DNA of 36,930 nucleotides from Sphingomonas sp. (GCF_017745215.1 NZ_JAGHZV010000004.1:1-36930), one strand, 5' to 3'; shown: positions 17,082 through 25,799, counted from the stretch's first letter. The notes: generated from the letters alone by a model not told the origin. A program made the numbers and translations.

Positions 17082-17164
17082 CCGTCATCCGGCGAAAGCC
17101 GGGACCCAGGGGCACAAGCGACGTCTTCCGTAACCCTGGGTCCCGGCTTTCGCCGGGATGACGG
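17082..17164. repeat. intergenic palindromic repeat, copy C
   Basis: The full copy has left arm CCGTCATCCGGCGAAAGCCG plus GGACCCAGG and right arm CCCTGGGTCCCGGC plus TTTCGCCGGGATGACGG, around a spacer of about 27 bases. It sits between the 3' ends of the convergent TonB receptor and crotonase genes and could form a very stable hairpin on either strand. Confidence 0.93.
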
Positions 17165-17176
17165 TTGAGGTGCGCG

Positions 17177-17932
17177 TTAGAATCGCCCACCCCGCCCCGC
17201 ACCATCAGCGAACCGCCCCGCGCCCGCACCCCCCTCGGCCAGCAACGGCGCCGCGCCGCCGATCGCTTCCTCGAGCAGCGCCTCGGGCCCCAGCTCCCAT
17301 TGGCGAAGCGCCGACAGCCGGTCGGCGCGCAGGCAGCGTTGCGGGAAGGCGGCGATCTCGCGCGCCAGCGCCACCGCCGCCGCGAGCGCCTCGCCCTCGG
17401 GCACCAGCCGGTCGGCCAGCCCGATCGCCAGCGCTTCCTCGGCACGCACCGCGCGCCCGGTGAGGATCATGTCGAGCGCCCGCCCCTGCCCGACGAGCCG
17501 CGGCAGCCGCACCGTGCCGCCGTCGATCAGCGGCACGCCCCAGCGCCGGCAGAACACCCCGAACACCGCGCTCGCGCTCGCCACGCGCAAGTCGCACCAC
17601 AAAGCGAGCTCGAGCCCGCCGGCGACGGCATGGCCCTCCACCGCGGCGATCACCGGCTTGGCGCAGCTGCCGCGCGTCGGGCCCATCGGGCCGGGGCCAT
17701 AGGGGTCGTAGGGCGGCGCCTTCCCTTCCGCGACCGCCTTCAGGTCATAGCCCGCGCAGAAGCTCCCGCCCGCGCCGGTCAGCACCGCGACGCTCGCGCG
17801 CTCGTCGGCCTCGAAGCCGGCGAAAGCCTCGCGCAATGCGACGGCGGTCTCCGGGTCGACGGCGTTGCGGCTCCCCGGCCGGTCGATCGTGACGATGGTG
17901 ACGGCGCCCTCTCGCGCGACTGCGACGCTCAT
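17177..17932 (-). CDS. enoyl-CoA hydratase/isomerase (crotonase) family protein
   Basis: A 251-residue crotonase-fold protein acting on an acyl-CoA. The CoA/oxyanion blocks are GSFCAGYDLKAV (about 56-67) and EGHAVAGGLELALWCDLRVAS (split around residue 105). Glu108 aligns with one catalytic glutamate of rat enoyl-CoA hydratase, but at the position of the second (the QPE of AxFGQPE) this protein has Val-Phe-Cys in FGVFCRRWGVPL, so it may not be a standard hydratase. The start at ATG 17932 has a GGGAGGAG site and gives the family N-terminus; an in-frame start at 17962 is less likely. It is divergent from a membrane protein gene across an AT-rich palindrome. Confidence 0.88.
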   Translation of the reverse strand: MSVAVAREGAVTIVTIDRPGSRNAVDPETAVALREAFAGFEADERASVAVLTGAGGSFCAGYDLKAVAEGKAPPYDPYGPGPMGPTRGSCAKPVIAAVEGHAVAGGLELALWCDLRVASASAVFGVFCRRWGVPLIDGGTVRLPRLVGQGRALDMILTGRAVRAEEALAIGLADRLVPEGEALAAAVALAREIAAFPQRCLRADRLSALRQWELGPEALLEEAIGGAAPLLAEGGAGAGRFADGAGRGGRF

Positions 17933-17977
17933 CCGCTCCTCCCTGCTCGGGCGGCTGGACAAGCCGCGCGCCCCAGT

Positions 17978-17995
17978 GTATTATATCGATAATAC
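17978..17995. promoter_or_regulatory. AT-rich inverted repeat, likely operator
   Basis: GTATTATATCGATAATAC has 7-bp perfect arms (GTATTAT/ATAATAC) around ATCG. It lies 45 bases before the crotonase start (minus) and 17 bases before the membrane protein ATG (plus), immediately before its GGAGG site. A palindrome this AT-rich stands out in GC-rich DNA and suits a repressor binding site controlling one or both genes. No regulator gene is adjacent. Confidence 0.55.
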
Positions 17996-18012
17996 AGCCG
18001 AAGGAGGCTAGC

Positions 18013-18648
18013 ATGGCACGCACTTTCCGGGGAGAGGCAGGGAGGCCGTTCGGCACGGTCGCGGCGCTGTTCTGCCTGATCTTCACCGTCGCCCAGCTCG
18101 TCCTGTGGGACGTCGCGCATGACCTGACCGGCGCCGCCGACCCCTTCCACGCCATTCCCGCCCAGGCCCAGCCCTATTGGGGCGTGCTGCTCGCGAGCGA
18201 GATCGTGAAGTGCGTGAGCGCCGGCGCGCTCCTCCTCGCGATCTGGACGCTCGGCGACGTGATCGGTCCGCGCACGCCGCGTCGTCTGCTCGCGATGGCG
18301 CTCGGCACCGCCGGCGCCGTGCTGATCGGCGTCGCGGCGCATTGGTACATCGAGGCGGCGGCCTGGCTCGGCGACGGCCGGGCCTCGCCGCACGGCGCGG
18401 TGATGGGCCTGATCAGCTCGGCTGCGCTGGTCTGCCTCAGCCTCTGGGCGTCGTTGCTCGCGCTCGAGGCGCGCGCGGCGGGCAGCCTGCCGGGCTGGGT
18501 GCAGGGCGCGGGGCTGTTGTTCGCGGGCGCGTCGATCCTCGCGGCGTTCGTCCCGGCGCTCATCGCCGTCGCCGCGACGCTCAGCCTCGCCTGGTGGGTC
18601 GGCGTGTTCGCGACGCTCTACAAGCCCGAGGATCGGGTGCTTTCCTAA
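18013..18648 (+). CDS. polytopic membrane protein of unknown function
   Basis: A 211-residue protein with about five or six hydrophobic helices, at roughly residues 15-37, 57-82, 92-112, 128-150, 160-175 and 178-203. Conserved-looking charged or polar residues between them include [20 protein letters not shown] in the first loop and [10 protein letters not shown] do not recognise the family with certainty. ATG 18013 has a strong GGAGG site eight bases upstream and follows the 17978-17995 palindrome, so its expression is probably regulated. It precedes the formaldehyde operon but a 64-base gap and the strong separate Shine-Dalgarno of adhC leave co-transcription open. Confidence 0.75.
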   Translation: MARTFRGEAGRPFGTVAALFCLIFTVAQLVLWDVAHDLTGAADPFHAIPAQAQPYWGVLLASEIVKCVSAGALLLAIWTLGDVIGPRTPRRLLAMALGTAGAVLIGVAAHWYIEAAAWLGDGRASPHGAVMGLISSAALVCLSLWASLLALEARAAGSLPGWVQGAGLLFAGASILAAFVPALIAVAATLSLAWWVGVFATLYKPEDRVLS

Positions 18649-18712
18649 GCCGGTTGCATCCCCGCGCAGTTTCTCCGATCAGGCGCCCGACCGATTCACC
18701 GGGAGGGATGCG

Positions 18713-19825
18713 ATGAAGACCCGTGCCGCCGTGGCGTTCGAGGCGAAGAAACCGCTGGAGATCGTCGAGCTCGACCTCGAAGGCCCCAAGGCAGGCGAAG
18801 TGCTCGTCGAGATCATGGCCACGGGCATCTGCCACACCGACGCCTATACGCTCGACGGCTTCGACAGCGAAGGGATCTTCCCCTCGGTGCTCGGCCATGA
18901 GGGCGCGGGCATCGTGCGCGAGGTCGGCGCGGGCGTCACCAGCGTGAAGCCCGGCGACCATGTGATCCCGCTCTACACGCCCGAATGCCGCCAGTGTAAG
19001 TCGTGCCTCAGCGGCAAGACCAACCTGTGCACCGCGATCCGCGCGACCCAGGGCAAGGGGCTGATGCCCGACGGCACCACCCGCTTCTCGTACAAGGGCC
19101 AGCCGATCTTCCACTACATGGGCTGCTCGACCTTCTCGAACTTCACCGTCCTCCCCGAGATCGCCGTCGCGAAGATCCGCGAGGACGCGCCGTTCCAGAC
19201 GAGCTGCTACATCGGCTGCGGCGTCACCACCGGCGTCGGCGCGGTGGTCAACACCGCCAAGGTGCAGGTCGGTGAGAAGGTCGTCGTCTTCGGGCTCGGC
19301 GGCATCGGGCTCAATGTAATCCAGGGCGCCCGGATGGTCGGCGCCGACGTAATCGTGGGCGTCGACATCAACCCCGACCGCGAGGCCTGGGGTCGCCAGT
19401 TCGGCATGACTCACTTCGTCGACGGCCGCGGCAAGGACCGCCAGGCCGTGATCAACGAAGTCCTCGCGCTCACCGACGGCGGCGCCGACTACAGCTTCGA
19501 TGCGACCGGCAACACCGAAGTGATGCGCACCGCGCTCGAATGCTGCCACCGCGGCTGGGGCGAGAGCATCATCATAGGCGTGGCCGAGGCGGGCAAGGAG
19601 ATCGCGACGCGCCCCTTCCAGCTCGTCACCGGCCGGGTGTGGAAGGGCACCGCGTTCGGCGGCGCCAAGGGCCGTACGGACGTGCCCAGGATCGTCGACT
19701 GGTACATGAACGGCAAGATCGCGATCGACCCGATGATCACGCATGTCCTCAGCCTCGAGGAGATCAACAAGGGCTTCGACCTGATGCACGCGGGCGAGAG
19801 CATCCGCAGCGTCGTCGTCTACTGA
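18713..19825 (+). CDS. adhC: S-(hydroxymethyl)glutathione dehydrogenase (class III alcohol dehydrogenase)
   Basis: This NAD-dependent zinc enzyme oxidises the formaldehyde-glutathione adduct to S-formylglutathione; it also reduces S-nitrosoglutathione. The 370-residue length is typical. Catalytic zinc ligands are Cys40 ([13 protein letters not shown]), His62-Glu63 (GHEGAG) and Cys169; structural zinc ligands are Cys92, Cys95, Cys98 and Cys106 ([16 protein letters not shown]). The NAD-binding GLGGIG is at 194-199. GGGAGGG precedes ATG 18713. It heads an operon with a VOC protein (2-base gap), purU and fghA, the hydrolase for its own product. Synonyms are frmA, flhA and gfaA. Confidence 0.97.
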   Translation: MKTRAAVAFEAKKPLEIVELDLEGPKAGEVLVEIMATGICHTDAYTLDGFDSEGIFPSVLGHEGAGIVREVGAGVTSVKPGDHVIPLYTPECRQCKSCLSGKTNLCTAIRATQGKGLMPDGTTRFSYKGQPIFHYMGCSTFSNFTVLPEIAVAKIREDAPFQTSCYIGCGVTTGVGAVVNTAKVQVGEKVVVFGLGGIGLNVIQGARMVGADVIVGVDINPDREAWGRQFGMTHFVDGRGKDRQAVINEVLALTDGGADYSFDATGNTEVMRTALECCHRGWGESIIIGVAEAGKEIATRPFQLVTGRVWKGTAFGGAKGRTDVPRIVDWYMNGKIAIDPMITHVLSLEEINKGFDLMHAGESIRSVVVY

Positions 19826-19827
19826 AC

Positions 19828-20217
19828 ATGTTCAGCCACGTGATGCTGGGCGCCGACGACCTGGAGGCGGCCAAGACCTTCTACGACGCCGTGCTCGGGG
19901 CGTTCGGCGCGACGGAGGGCAAGCTCGATCCGCGCGGGCGGCTCGTCTACATGCATGGCGGCGGTCGCTTCCTGGTCACGCGCCCGATCGACGGCGCGCC
20001 GGCGAGCCCAGCCAACGGCGGCACCATCGGCTTCCGCGCGCCATCGGTCGAAGCAGTGGAGGCCTGGCATGCGGCCGGCGTGACGCATGGCGGCACCGCA
20101 TGCGAGGACCCGCCCGGCCTTCGAACCACCGGGCTGGGCCAGGCCTATCTCGCCTATCTGCGCGATCCGTCGGGCAACAAGCTCTGCGCCGCCTTTCGCG
20201 AACCGGTGAGCGCATGA
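19828..20217 (+). CDS. VOC/glyoxalase-fold protein
   Basis: A 129-residue vicinal-oxygen-chelate protein with the paired beta-alpha-beta-beta-beta modules: SHVMLGADDLEAAKTFYDAV in the first and YLAYLRDPSGNKLCAAF at the end of the second. Likely metal ligands are His4, a central residue, and the acidic/polar residues near the C-terminus, but a clear glyoxalase I set cannot be confirmed. Proteins of this kind often sit with adhC in sphingomonads and may act on glutathione adducts. The start is two bases after the adhC stop with no Shine-Dalgarno, so translation depends on coupling; its stop overlaps the purU start as ATGA. Confidence 0.85.
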   Translation: MFSHVMLGADDLEAAKTFYDAVLGAFGATEGKLDPRGRLVYMHGGGRFLVTRPIDGAPASPANGGTIGFRAPSVEAVEAWHAAGVTHGGTACEDPPGLRTTGLGQAYLAYLRDPSGNKLCAAFREPVSA

Positions 20218-21062
20218 CGGCGCCTTCCTGGATCCTGACGCTCGACTGCGCGGACCGGCCCGGCATCGTCGCCGCGGTCAGCGGGTTCCTCGCGGTGCGC
20301 GGCGGGTTCATCCTCGACAGCCAGCAATATGCCGACCTCGACGCGGGGCGCTTCTTCATGCGCGTCGAGTTCAACGCCTCGCGCGAGCCGTTCGACACCG
20401 CGACGTTGCGTCGCGAGTTCGCGCCGCTGGGCGAGGAGCTGGGGCTCCGCTGGGCGATCGCCGACACGAGTGAGCGGCCGCGCGTGCTGATCGCGGTGTC
20501 CAAGGGCTCGCACTGCCTCAACGACCTGCTCCATCGCTGGTCGACGGGTTCGCTGGGCGTCGAGATCGCCGGCGTCGTCTCGAACCACGAGACGCTGCGC
20601 GGGCTCACCGAATGGCATGGACTGCCCTTCGAGCTGCTGCCCGAGGGCAAGGAAGCACAGGAGGCCGCGATCCTTGCACGGGTCGAGGCCGCCGGCGCCG
20701 ACTATCTGGTGCTCGCACGCTACATGCAGATCCTGTCGCCGGATCTCGCGGACCGGCTCGCGGGGCGCTGCGTCAACATCCATCATAGCTTCCTGCCGAG
20801 CTTCAAGGGCGCGCGGCCCTATCACCGCGCGCACGAGCGCGGCGTGAAGCTGATCGGTGCGACCGCGCACTTCGTCACGAGCGACCTCGACGAGGGCCCG
20901 ATCATCGAGCAGGCGGTCGAGCGCATCGACCATCGCGCGACGGTGGAGGACATGATCCGTATCGGCCGCGACATCGAGGCTCAGGTGCTCGCGCGCGCCG
21001 TCCAGTGGATCGGCGCGCGGCGCGTGTTCCTGAACGGCGCGCGGACGATCGTGTTTCGGTGA
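20214..21062 (+). CDS. purU: formyltetrahydrofolate deformylase PurU
   Basis: This enzyme hydrolyses 10-formyl-THF to formate and THF, balancing one-carbon folates and in some bacteria feeding formate to PurT. The 282-residue product has an N-terminal ACT domain (about 7-85, LDCADRPGIVAAVSGFLAVRGG) and a C-terminal formyltransferase domain with the catalytic set NIHHSFLPSFKGARPYHRA and GATAHFVTSDLDEGPIIEQ (Asn-His...Asp). ATG 20214 overlaps the stop of the VOC gene. Its place between adhC and fghA, both making formate from formaldehyde, suggests a shared C1 module; this is inferred from layout. Confidence 0.96.
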   Translation: MTAPSWILTLDCADRPGIVAAVSGFLAVRGGFILDSQQYADLDAGRFFMRVEFNASREPFDTATLRREFAPLGEELGLRWAIADTSERPRVLIAVSKGSHCLNDLLHRWSTGSLGVEIAGVVSNHETLRGLTEWHGLPFELLPEGKEAQEAAILARVEAAGADYLVLARYMQILSPDLADRLAGRCVNIHHSFLPSFKGARPYHRAHERGVKLIGATAHFVTSDLDEGPIIEQAVERIDHRATVEDMIRIGRDIEAQVLARAVQWIGARRVFLNGARTIVFR

Positions 21063-21073
21063 GAGGCAGAAGC

Positions 21074-21910
21074 ATGGAACAGGTTTCGGCGGCGAAGGCA
21101 TTCGGCGGGGTGCAGGGCGTCTATCGCCACGCCTCGAGCGCGACGGGAACCGAGATGGTCTTCTCGGTCTATGTTCCTCCGCATGCCAAGGGCGCGACGC
21201 TGCCGGTGCTCTGGTATCTCTCGGGCCTCACCTGCACGCACGCCAACGTCACCGAGAAGGGCGAATATCGCGCCGCCTGCGCCGAGCATGGCATGATCTT
21301 CGTCGTCCCCGACACCAGCCCGCGCGGCGAGGGTGTGGCGAACGACGACGGCTATGACATGGGCCAGGGCGCGGGCTTCTACGTCGACGCGACCGAAGCG
21401 CCCTGGGCGCCGCACTTCCGGATGCGCAGCTACATCGAGACCGAGCTGCCCGCGCTGATCGCGGCGGAATTCCCGATGGCCGACATGGGGCGCCAGGGGA
21501 TCACCGGCCATTCGATGGGCGGGCATGGCGCGCTGACGATCGCGCTGCGCAACCCCAGGCGCTTCGCATCGGTCTCGGCTTTCGCGCCGATCGTCGCCCC
21601 GAGTCGGGTGCCCTGGGGGCAGAAGGCGCTCCCCGCTTATCTGGGCGCAGACGAAGCGGCGTGGCGTCCCTATGACGCGGTGTCGCTGATCGAGGACGGC
21701 GCGCGGGTGACCGAACTGCTCGTAGACCAGGGCGGCGCGGACAGCTTCCTCGACAGCCAGCTGCGCCCCGAACTGCTCGCAGCGGCCTGCGAGGCGGCGG
21801 GCATCCCGCTGACGCTGCGGGTGCAGCCGGGCTATGACCACAGCTATTATTTCATCTCGACCTTCATGGCCGAGCATGTCGCCTGGCATGCGGAGCGTTT
21901 GCGGGGTTAA
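21074..21910 (+). CDS. fghA: S-formylglutathione hydrolase
   Basis: An esterase D-type serine hydrolase that splits S-formylglutathione into formate and glutathione, completing glutathione-dependent formaldehyde detoxification. The 278-residue length is exactly that of FrmB/FghA. The nucleophile is Ser147 in GITGHSMGGHGA; Asp223 (DQGGADSFL) and His256 (GYDHSYYF) complete the triad. The oxyanion-side LSGLTCTHANVTEK block is diagnostic. ATG 21074 follows the purU stop by 11 bases with GAGAGG upstream. It is the last gene of the operon and is followed by a palindromic repeat. Confidence 0.96.
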   Translation: MEQVSAAKAFGGVQGVYRHASSATGTEMVFSVYVPPHAKGATLPVLWYLSGLTCTHANVTEKGEYRAACAEHGMIFVVPDTSPRGEGVANDDGYDMGQGAGFYVDATEAPWAPHFRMRSYIETELPALIAAEFPMADMGRQGITGHSMGGHGALTIALRNPRRFASVSAFAPIVAPSRVPWGQKALPAYLGADEAAWRPYDAVSLIEDGARVTELLVDQGGADSFLDSQLRPELLAAACEAAGIPLTLRVQPGYDHSYYFISTFMAEHVAWHAERLRG

Positions 21911-21933
21911 GGCGACCGTTCCCGCGCCCTAAG

Positions 21934-22003
21934 TCGTCATCCCGGCGGAAGCCGGGACCCAGGGTCGCAGAGGGCATCGCTCGCGGCCCTGGGTGGGATG
22001 ACG
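21934..22003. repeat. intergenic palindromic repeat, copy D, right arm shortened
   Basis: The left arm (GTCATCCCGGCGGAAGCCGG plus GACCCAGGG) is intact, but the right arm reads CCCTGGGTGGGATGACGG, lacking about 13 bases (CCCGGCTTTCGCC) present in copies C and E. It lies between the convergent fghA and aldo/keto reductase genes. Confidence 0.88.
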
Positions 22004-22010
22004 GTGGCTG

Positions 22011-23021
22011 TTAGATCCCGTCCGGCAGCGGCGCCGCCGGGTTGACCAGCCCCGCCGCACGCAGCTCGTGCCAGAAATCCGCCGGGATCGTCTCGGCGAG
22101 CGCGGCGCTGTCCTCGGCGATGCGGCTCGGGCGGCTGGCGCCGGGGATCACCGCGGCGACCGCGGGATTGGCGAGCGAGAATTGCAGCCCCGCCGCCTTC
22201 ATGCTGATCCCGTGGCGGTCGGCGAGCGCCTTGATCGACGCCACCTTGGCGAGGATCGCCGGCGTCGCGGGTGCATATTCGAAGTTCGGCCCGCCGACGA
22301 GCGCGCCCGAGCTGTAGGGGCCGCCCACCACGATGCCGAAGCCGCGCTCGGCCGCCTTGGGCATCAGCCGCTGGAGCGCGCGATCATGGTCGAGCAGCGT
22401 GTAGCGGCCGGCGAGCAGCGAGCCGTCGGGGCGGGGACCGTCGAGGTCGAGGAGGAGCTCGACCGCCTCGACCTTGTTCACGCCGAGGCCCCAGGCCTTG
22501 ATCACGCCTTCGTCGCGCAACCGGTCCAGCGCCTTGAACGCGCCCTTGCGCGCGCTCTCGAACACCGCGAGCCATTCGTCGCCGTAGAAATCCTGCGCCA
22601 CGTCATGGACCCAGACGATCTCGATCCGATCGGTCTTGAGCCGCTTGAGGCTGTCCTCGATCGAGCGCAGCGTCGCGTCCTCGGAATAGTCGTTGACCAC
22701 CTTGTTCGGACGGCCGTGCGCGAACACCGAGCCCTTCTCGCCATTGTCGCGCGGGCCATCCTCGGTCTCGTCGAGGACGATGCGGCCGACCTTGGTGCTG
22801 ATGACGTAGTCGGAGCGCGGCTTGGCGGCGAGCGCTTCGCCCATGCGGATCTCGGCGAGGCCGGCGCCGTAGAAGGGGGCGTTGTCGTAATAGCGGATGC
22901 CGTCGGCCCAGGCGGCGTCGACCGTCGCGAGCGCCTCGTCCTCGGGGATGTCGCGGAACATGTTGCCGAGCGGGGCGGCGCCGAAGCCGAGCTTGCTCGG
23001 GAGGATATCCTTGAGTGCCAT
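22011..23021 (-). CDS. aldo/keto reductase (aldose/pyridoxal dehydrogenase-like)
   Basis: A 336-residue NAD(P)-dependent oxidoreductase of the AKR superfamily. The catalytic tetrad is visible: Asp and Tyr in YYDNAPFYGAG, Lys in VISTKVGR, and His in VWVHDV. The cofactor end has AVIPGASRPSRIAED. The long insert after the lysine (DETEDGPRDNGEKG) and overall wording resemble the branch annotated as D-threo-aldose 1-dehydrogenase or pyridoxal 4-dehydrogenase; which substrate it uses cannot be read from sequence. The start at ATG 23021 has an AAGGAC-like site upstream. The second TonB receptor ends 100 bases upstream on the same strand. Confidence 0.9.
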   Translation of the reverse strand: MALKDILPSKLGFGAAPLGNMFRDIPEDEALATVDAAWADGIRYYDNAPFYGAGLAEIRMGEALAAKPRSDYVISTKVGRIVLDETEDGPRDNGEKGSVFAHGRPNKVVNDYSEDATLRSIEDSLKRLKTDRIEIVWVHDVAQDFYGDEWLAVFESARKGAFKALDRLRDEGVIKAWGLGVNKVEAVELLLDLDGPRPDGSLLAGRYTLLDHDRALQRLMPKAAERGFGIVVGGPYSSGALVGGPNFEYAPATPAILAKVASIKALADRHGISMKAAGLQFSLANPAVAAVIPGASRPSRIAEDSAALAETIPADFWHELRAAGLVNPAAPLPDGI

Positions 23022-23121
23022 CGTCCGGGGTCCTTCGCTGGAAGCAACGCCACTTCCGTTATTGCGCGCGGCGGCCGCCGTCGATCACCCGTTAGGGGCC
23101 GCTCGTATAGCTTGACAGGGG

Positions 23122-25692
23122 TTAGAACGACTTCCGCAGCGTCACCGTCACGGTGCGTCCCAGCGGGTTGAGATAGTCGGGCTGGAAGCGGGCGGGGATC
23201 TTGCCGGTGCCGTCGCGGATGCGCTGGTGCGAGTCGGTGAGGTCGGCGATGTCGAGCCGGAGCTGCATCTTCTTCGACCAATCGCCCTTCAGCACGCGGT
23301 GCAGGTTCAGATAGCCACCGAGGTTGAGCTTGAGGACCGACGAGAAGCGCAGGTCCGAGGCGGGATTGGGGCTGCGGATGCGGTTCGGCGTCTGATACCA
23401 GGCGCTGAAGGTCAGGCCGTGGCCAAGGTAGTTGATCCCGCCATAGGCGTAGCCCGAGATGCGCGACTGGTTCCAGCCGGCGATCGTGTCGCCGCCGAGC
23501 AGGTCGAGCTCGGGCGTGCCGGGGCGGAGCTGGAGCCGGTCGCTGAAGCGGATGCTGGGCCCGATGCCGGCATAGTAATTGGCCTGCGCGGGCGGCGGCG
23601 CCTTGGCACCGGGCGCGGGCCGCGGCGAGGCCTTGCCGAGCTTGCCGCTCGCGGTCGCAGTGAGGCTCAGCGTGCGCTGCCGCTCGAGCGCGAAGTTGAT
23701 CGGGCGATAGGCGACCGAGACCAGCCGGCCGTCGGGGTCGCGGACGAACAGGTCGGGGAGCAGCGCCGAGGTCTGCGACGTGATCGCCCGGACGGTGCCG
23801 GTCTGGTCGCGGATCGTCGTCGCCTCATAGGTCGCGGAGACGCGCAGCTCGCGCTTGGCGAAGGGCTTGATCGTCAGCGCCAGCGAGCGGACGAGGCGAT
23901 GCTCGGCGCGAAGATCGGGATTGCCGTCGGCGAACAGCGTGACGAGCTCGGTGCGGCCATTGGCATCGTCGAAGACGGGGACGTTTTCGACGCGCGTCGC
24001 CGGCGTCGATTGCTGCGCCATGTCGGGCGCGGCGGCGCTGCGCCGGACGGTGGCGAGCAGCTGGATGCCGGTGACGGGTGCCCAGGCGACGCCATAGGTG
24101 GTGTCGTCGAGCATGCCGAAGCCGCCGACGTCGCGCGCGTTGAACGAAGCGTTGACCGACAGGTCGCCGAGGAAGGGCAGCACCTGCTCGCGCCGCGAAG
24201 TGAGCGGCACGTCGATCGAGACGGCGCCTTCGAAGCGCGCGCGGCCGAGGCTGAGCTCGGACGGATTGGGACCGCGCGACGAGGAGAAGGCCGCGGCGCG
24301 CTCGGCTTCGGCGGTCGCAGTGATCGTCACGCGCCCGGCAGGCAGCCGCAGCGGGTTGTTGGTCGCCACGACTTTCGCGCCGGCGGTCCGGGTTCGCAAT
24401 CTCGTGACGTCGGTGAGCCTGGCCGCGACCAGCGACGGGGCGAGCGGCACGAAGGGATCGGCGCCGGCGGCGATCGCGGCGTTCGCGGCGGTGGGATCGA
24501 TGCCCCGCTCGCCGCGGCCGTCGACCTGCTTCTGGTCGAACGCGCCGGTGAAGTCCCAGCGCCAGCCGGCGATCGCGCCGCGCAGCGTGAAGCCGGCGTG
24601 CAGCGTGGTGGTCGTCTCGCGCTCGCGCAGCGACGGCGCCTCGATGAGGTAGCGGTTCACGATCACCGGCACGGTGAAGGGGCTGTGCGGATTGGTCTCG
24701 GGCACCAGCAGCCGGATGCTCGCGGGGCCGCCGATCGTGCGGTCCTGGCTGCGCTCGGCCGAGAGGCTAAGCGAGCCGGCGAGGGTGCCGCCGATCCGGT
24801 CCGCGATCACCGCTTCGGCCTTCACCGCGTCGTTCGCGGGAGCGAGCGTGCGATAGCGGCCGAGATCGGACAGCCGGGGCTCGTTCGCACCGGCGGCGAA
24901 ACCCGTGAGCGTCGTGCGGTCGGCGGCGGCCTGCGGCACGGGCGCGATCGTCACGAGCTGGCCCGCGGCGGCCGACAGCGCCGGATCGATCTCGCCGCCG
25001 CTCGCGCCGGTGACGTTGCCGATGATGTCGAACGGCACGTCGGGGTCGGGCGCGATGGTCCGGTCCGACTGGTAGAGCGCATCGGTGCGGCGAACTTCGA
25101 GGCCCAGGGTCAGGCGGCGGTCGTCGCTCAGCCGGGTGAGCGCGAGATTGGCTTTCTCGGTGCCGCTGCCCCAGTTCGTCGTGGTGCCCGCGCTGGTGCG
25201 GACCTCGACCTGGCGGAAGCGGCGCTTGGTGATGAAGTTGACCACCCGACGCGTGGGCGGGAAGCCGAAGCGCAGCGCCGCCTGCTCGGGCAGGACCTCG
25301 ATCTTCTCGATCGCCTCGGGTGGCAGCGAGCCGATGTCCTGATAGCCCGAGACGCGCTGTGAGTTGAGCAGGAAGATCGGATCGCTGCCGTCGGCGGACT
25401 GGGTGGTGCCGCGGATCGCGCGGAGCAGGTCGGGCATCGTCGCGGCGCCGATCGCTTCGACCGCGGAGCTGTCGAGTTCGGCCAGCGGCGCGATGTCGGT
25501 GACGGCCGATCCGCGCGTGCCGGTCACGACGATCTCGGAGGGGTGGGGCTGGGACGGATCGGGCGAATCCGCGTGCTGCCCGGCCTCCTGCGCTCCAATC
25601 TCCTGCGCAGGCGCCTCGGACACGCAAAGCAGCGCGCAGGCAGCGGCCAGCGCGCAGTCGATCGATCGCCGGCCACGACGCGCGCCGCGCAT
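23122..25692 (-). CDS. TonB-dependent receptor, sphingomonad type, without STN
   Basis: An 856-residue outer-membrane receptor. A signal peptide (about 1-30, ending EAPAQ), a TonB box-like EIVVTG at 53-58, a short plug (about 65-156) with TMPDLLRAIRG, SQRVSGYQDIGSLPPEAIEK and LPEQAALRFGFPPTRRVVNF, then a beta-barrel ending in LRKSF with a terminal Phe. The plug is shorter and differs from typical siderophore receptors at the usual RG-rich segment. The start at ATG 25692 has GGAGGGG upstream; the frame is open far beyond but that region belongs to the LysR gene. The ligand is unknown and no sigma or anti-sigma pair is beside it. Confidence 0.9.
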   Translation of the reverse strand: MRGARRGRRSIDCALAAACALLCVSEAPAQEIGAQEAGQHADSPDPSQPHPSEIVVTGTRGSAVTDIAPLAELDSSAVEAIGAATMPDLLRAIRGTTQSADGSDPIFLLNSQRVSGYQDIGSLPPEAIEKIEVLPEQAALRFGFPPTRRVVNFITKRRFRQVEVRTSAGTTTNWGSGTEKANLALTRLSDDRRLTLGLEVRRTDALYQSDRTIAPDPDVPFDIIGNVTGASGGEIDPALSAAAGQLVTIAPVPQAAADRTTLTGFAAGANEPRLSDLGRYRTLAPANDAVKAEAVIADRIGGTLAGSLSLSAERSQDRTIGGPASIRLLVPETNPHSPFTVPVIVNRYLIEAPSLRERETTTTLHAGFTLRGAIAGWRWDFTGAFDQKQVDGRGERGIDPTAANAAIAAGADPFVPLAPSLVAARLTDVTRLRTRTAGAKVVATNNPLRLPAGRVTITATAEAERAAAFSSSRGPNPSELSLGRARFEGAVSIDVPLTSRREQVLPFLGDLSVNASFNARDVGGFGMLDDTTYGVAWAPVTGIQLLATVRRSAAAPDMAQQSTPATRVENVPVFDDANGRTELVTLFADGNPDLRAEHRLVRSLALTIKPFAKRELRVSATYEATTIRDQTGTVRAITSQTSALLPDLFVRDPDGRLVSVAYRPINFALERQRTLSLTATASGKLGKASPRPAPGAKAPPPAQANYYAGIGPSIRFSDRLQLRPGTPELDLLGGDTIAGWNQSRISGYAYGGINYLGHGLTFSAWYQTPNRIRSPNPASDLRFSSVLKLNLGGYLNLHRVLKGDWSKKMQLRLDIADLTDSHQRIRDGTGKIPARFQPDYLNPLGRTVTVTLRKSF

Positions 25693-25799
25693 CGTTTTCC
25701 CCTCCCCATGCCTTCCCGCGCAAGGGCTTAGCGGGTGATCCTCGTCCGGCCAGTCCAAAACGGCGGAACGGTGCGGGCTTGCGATTGGTCGCGGGGCGG

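Noticed and set aside
23227..25362. 711-codon open frame on the plus strand opposite the second TonB receptor
   Set aside because: It is antisense to a well-supported receptor gene; long open antisense frames are expected from GC-rich codon use. Its composition (Arg, Gly, Val, Asp rich) shows no domain.
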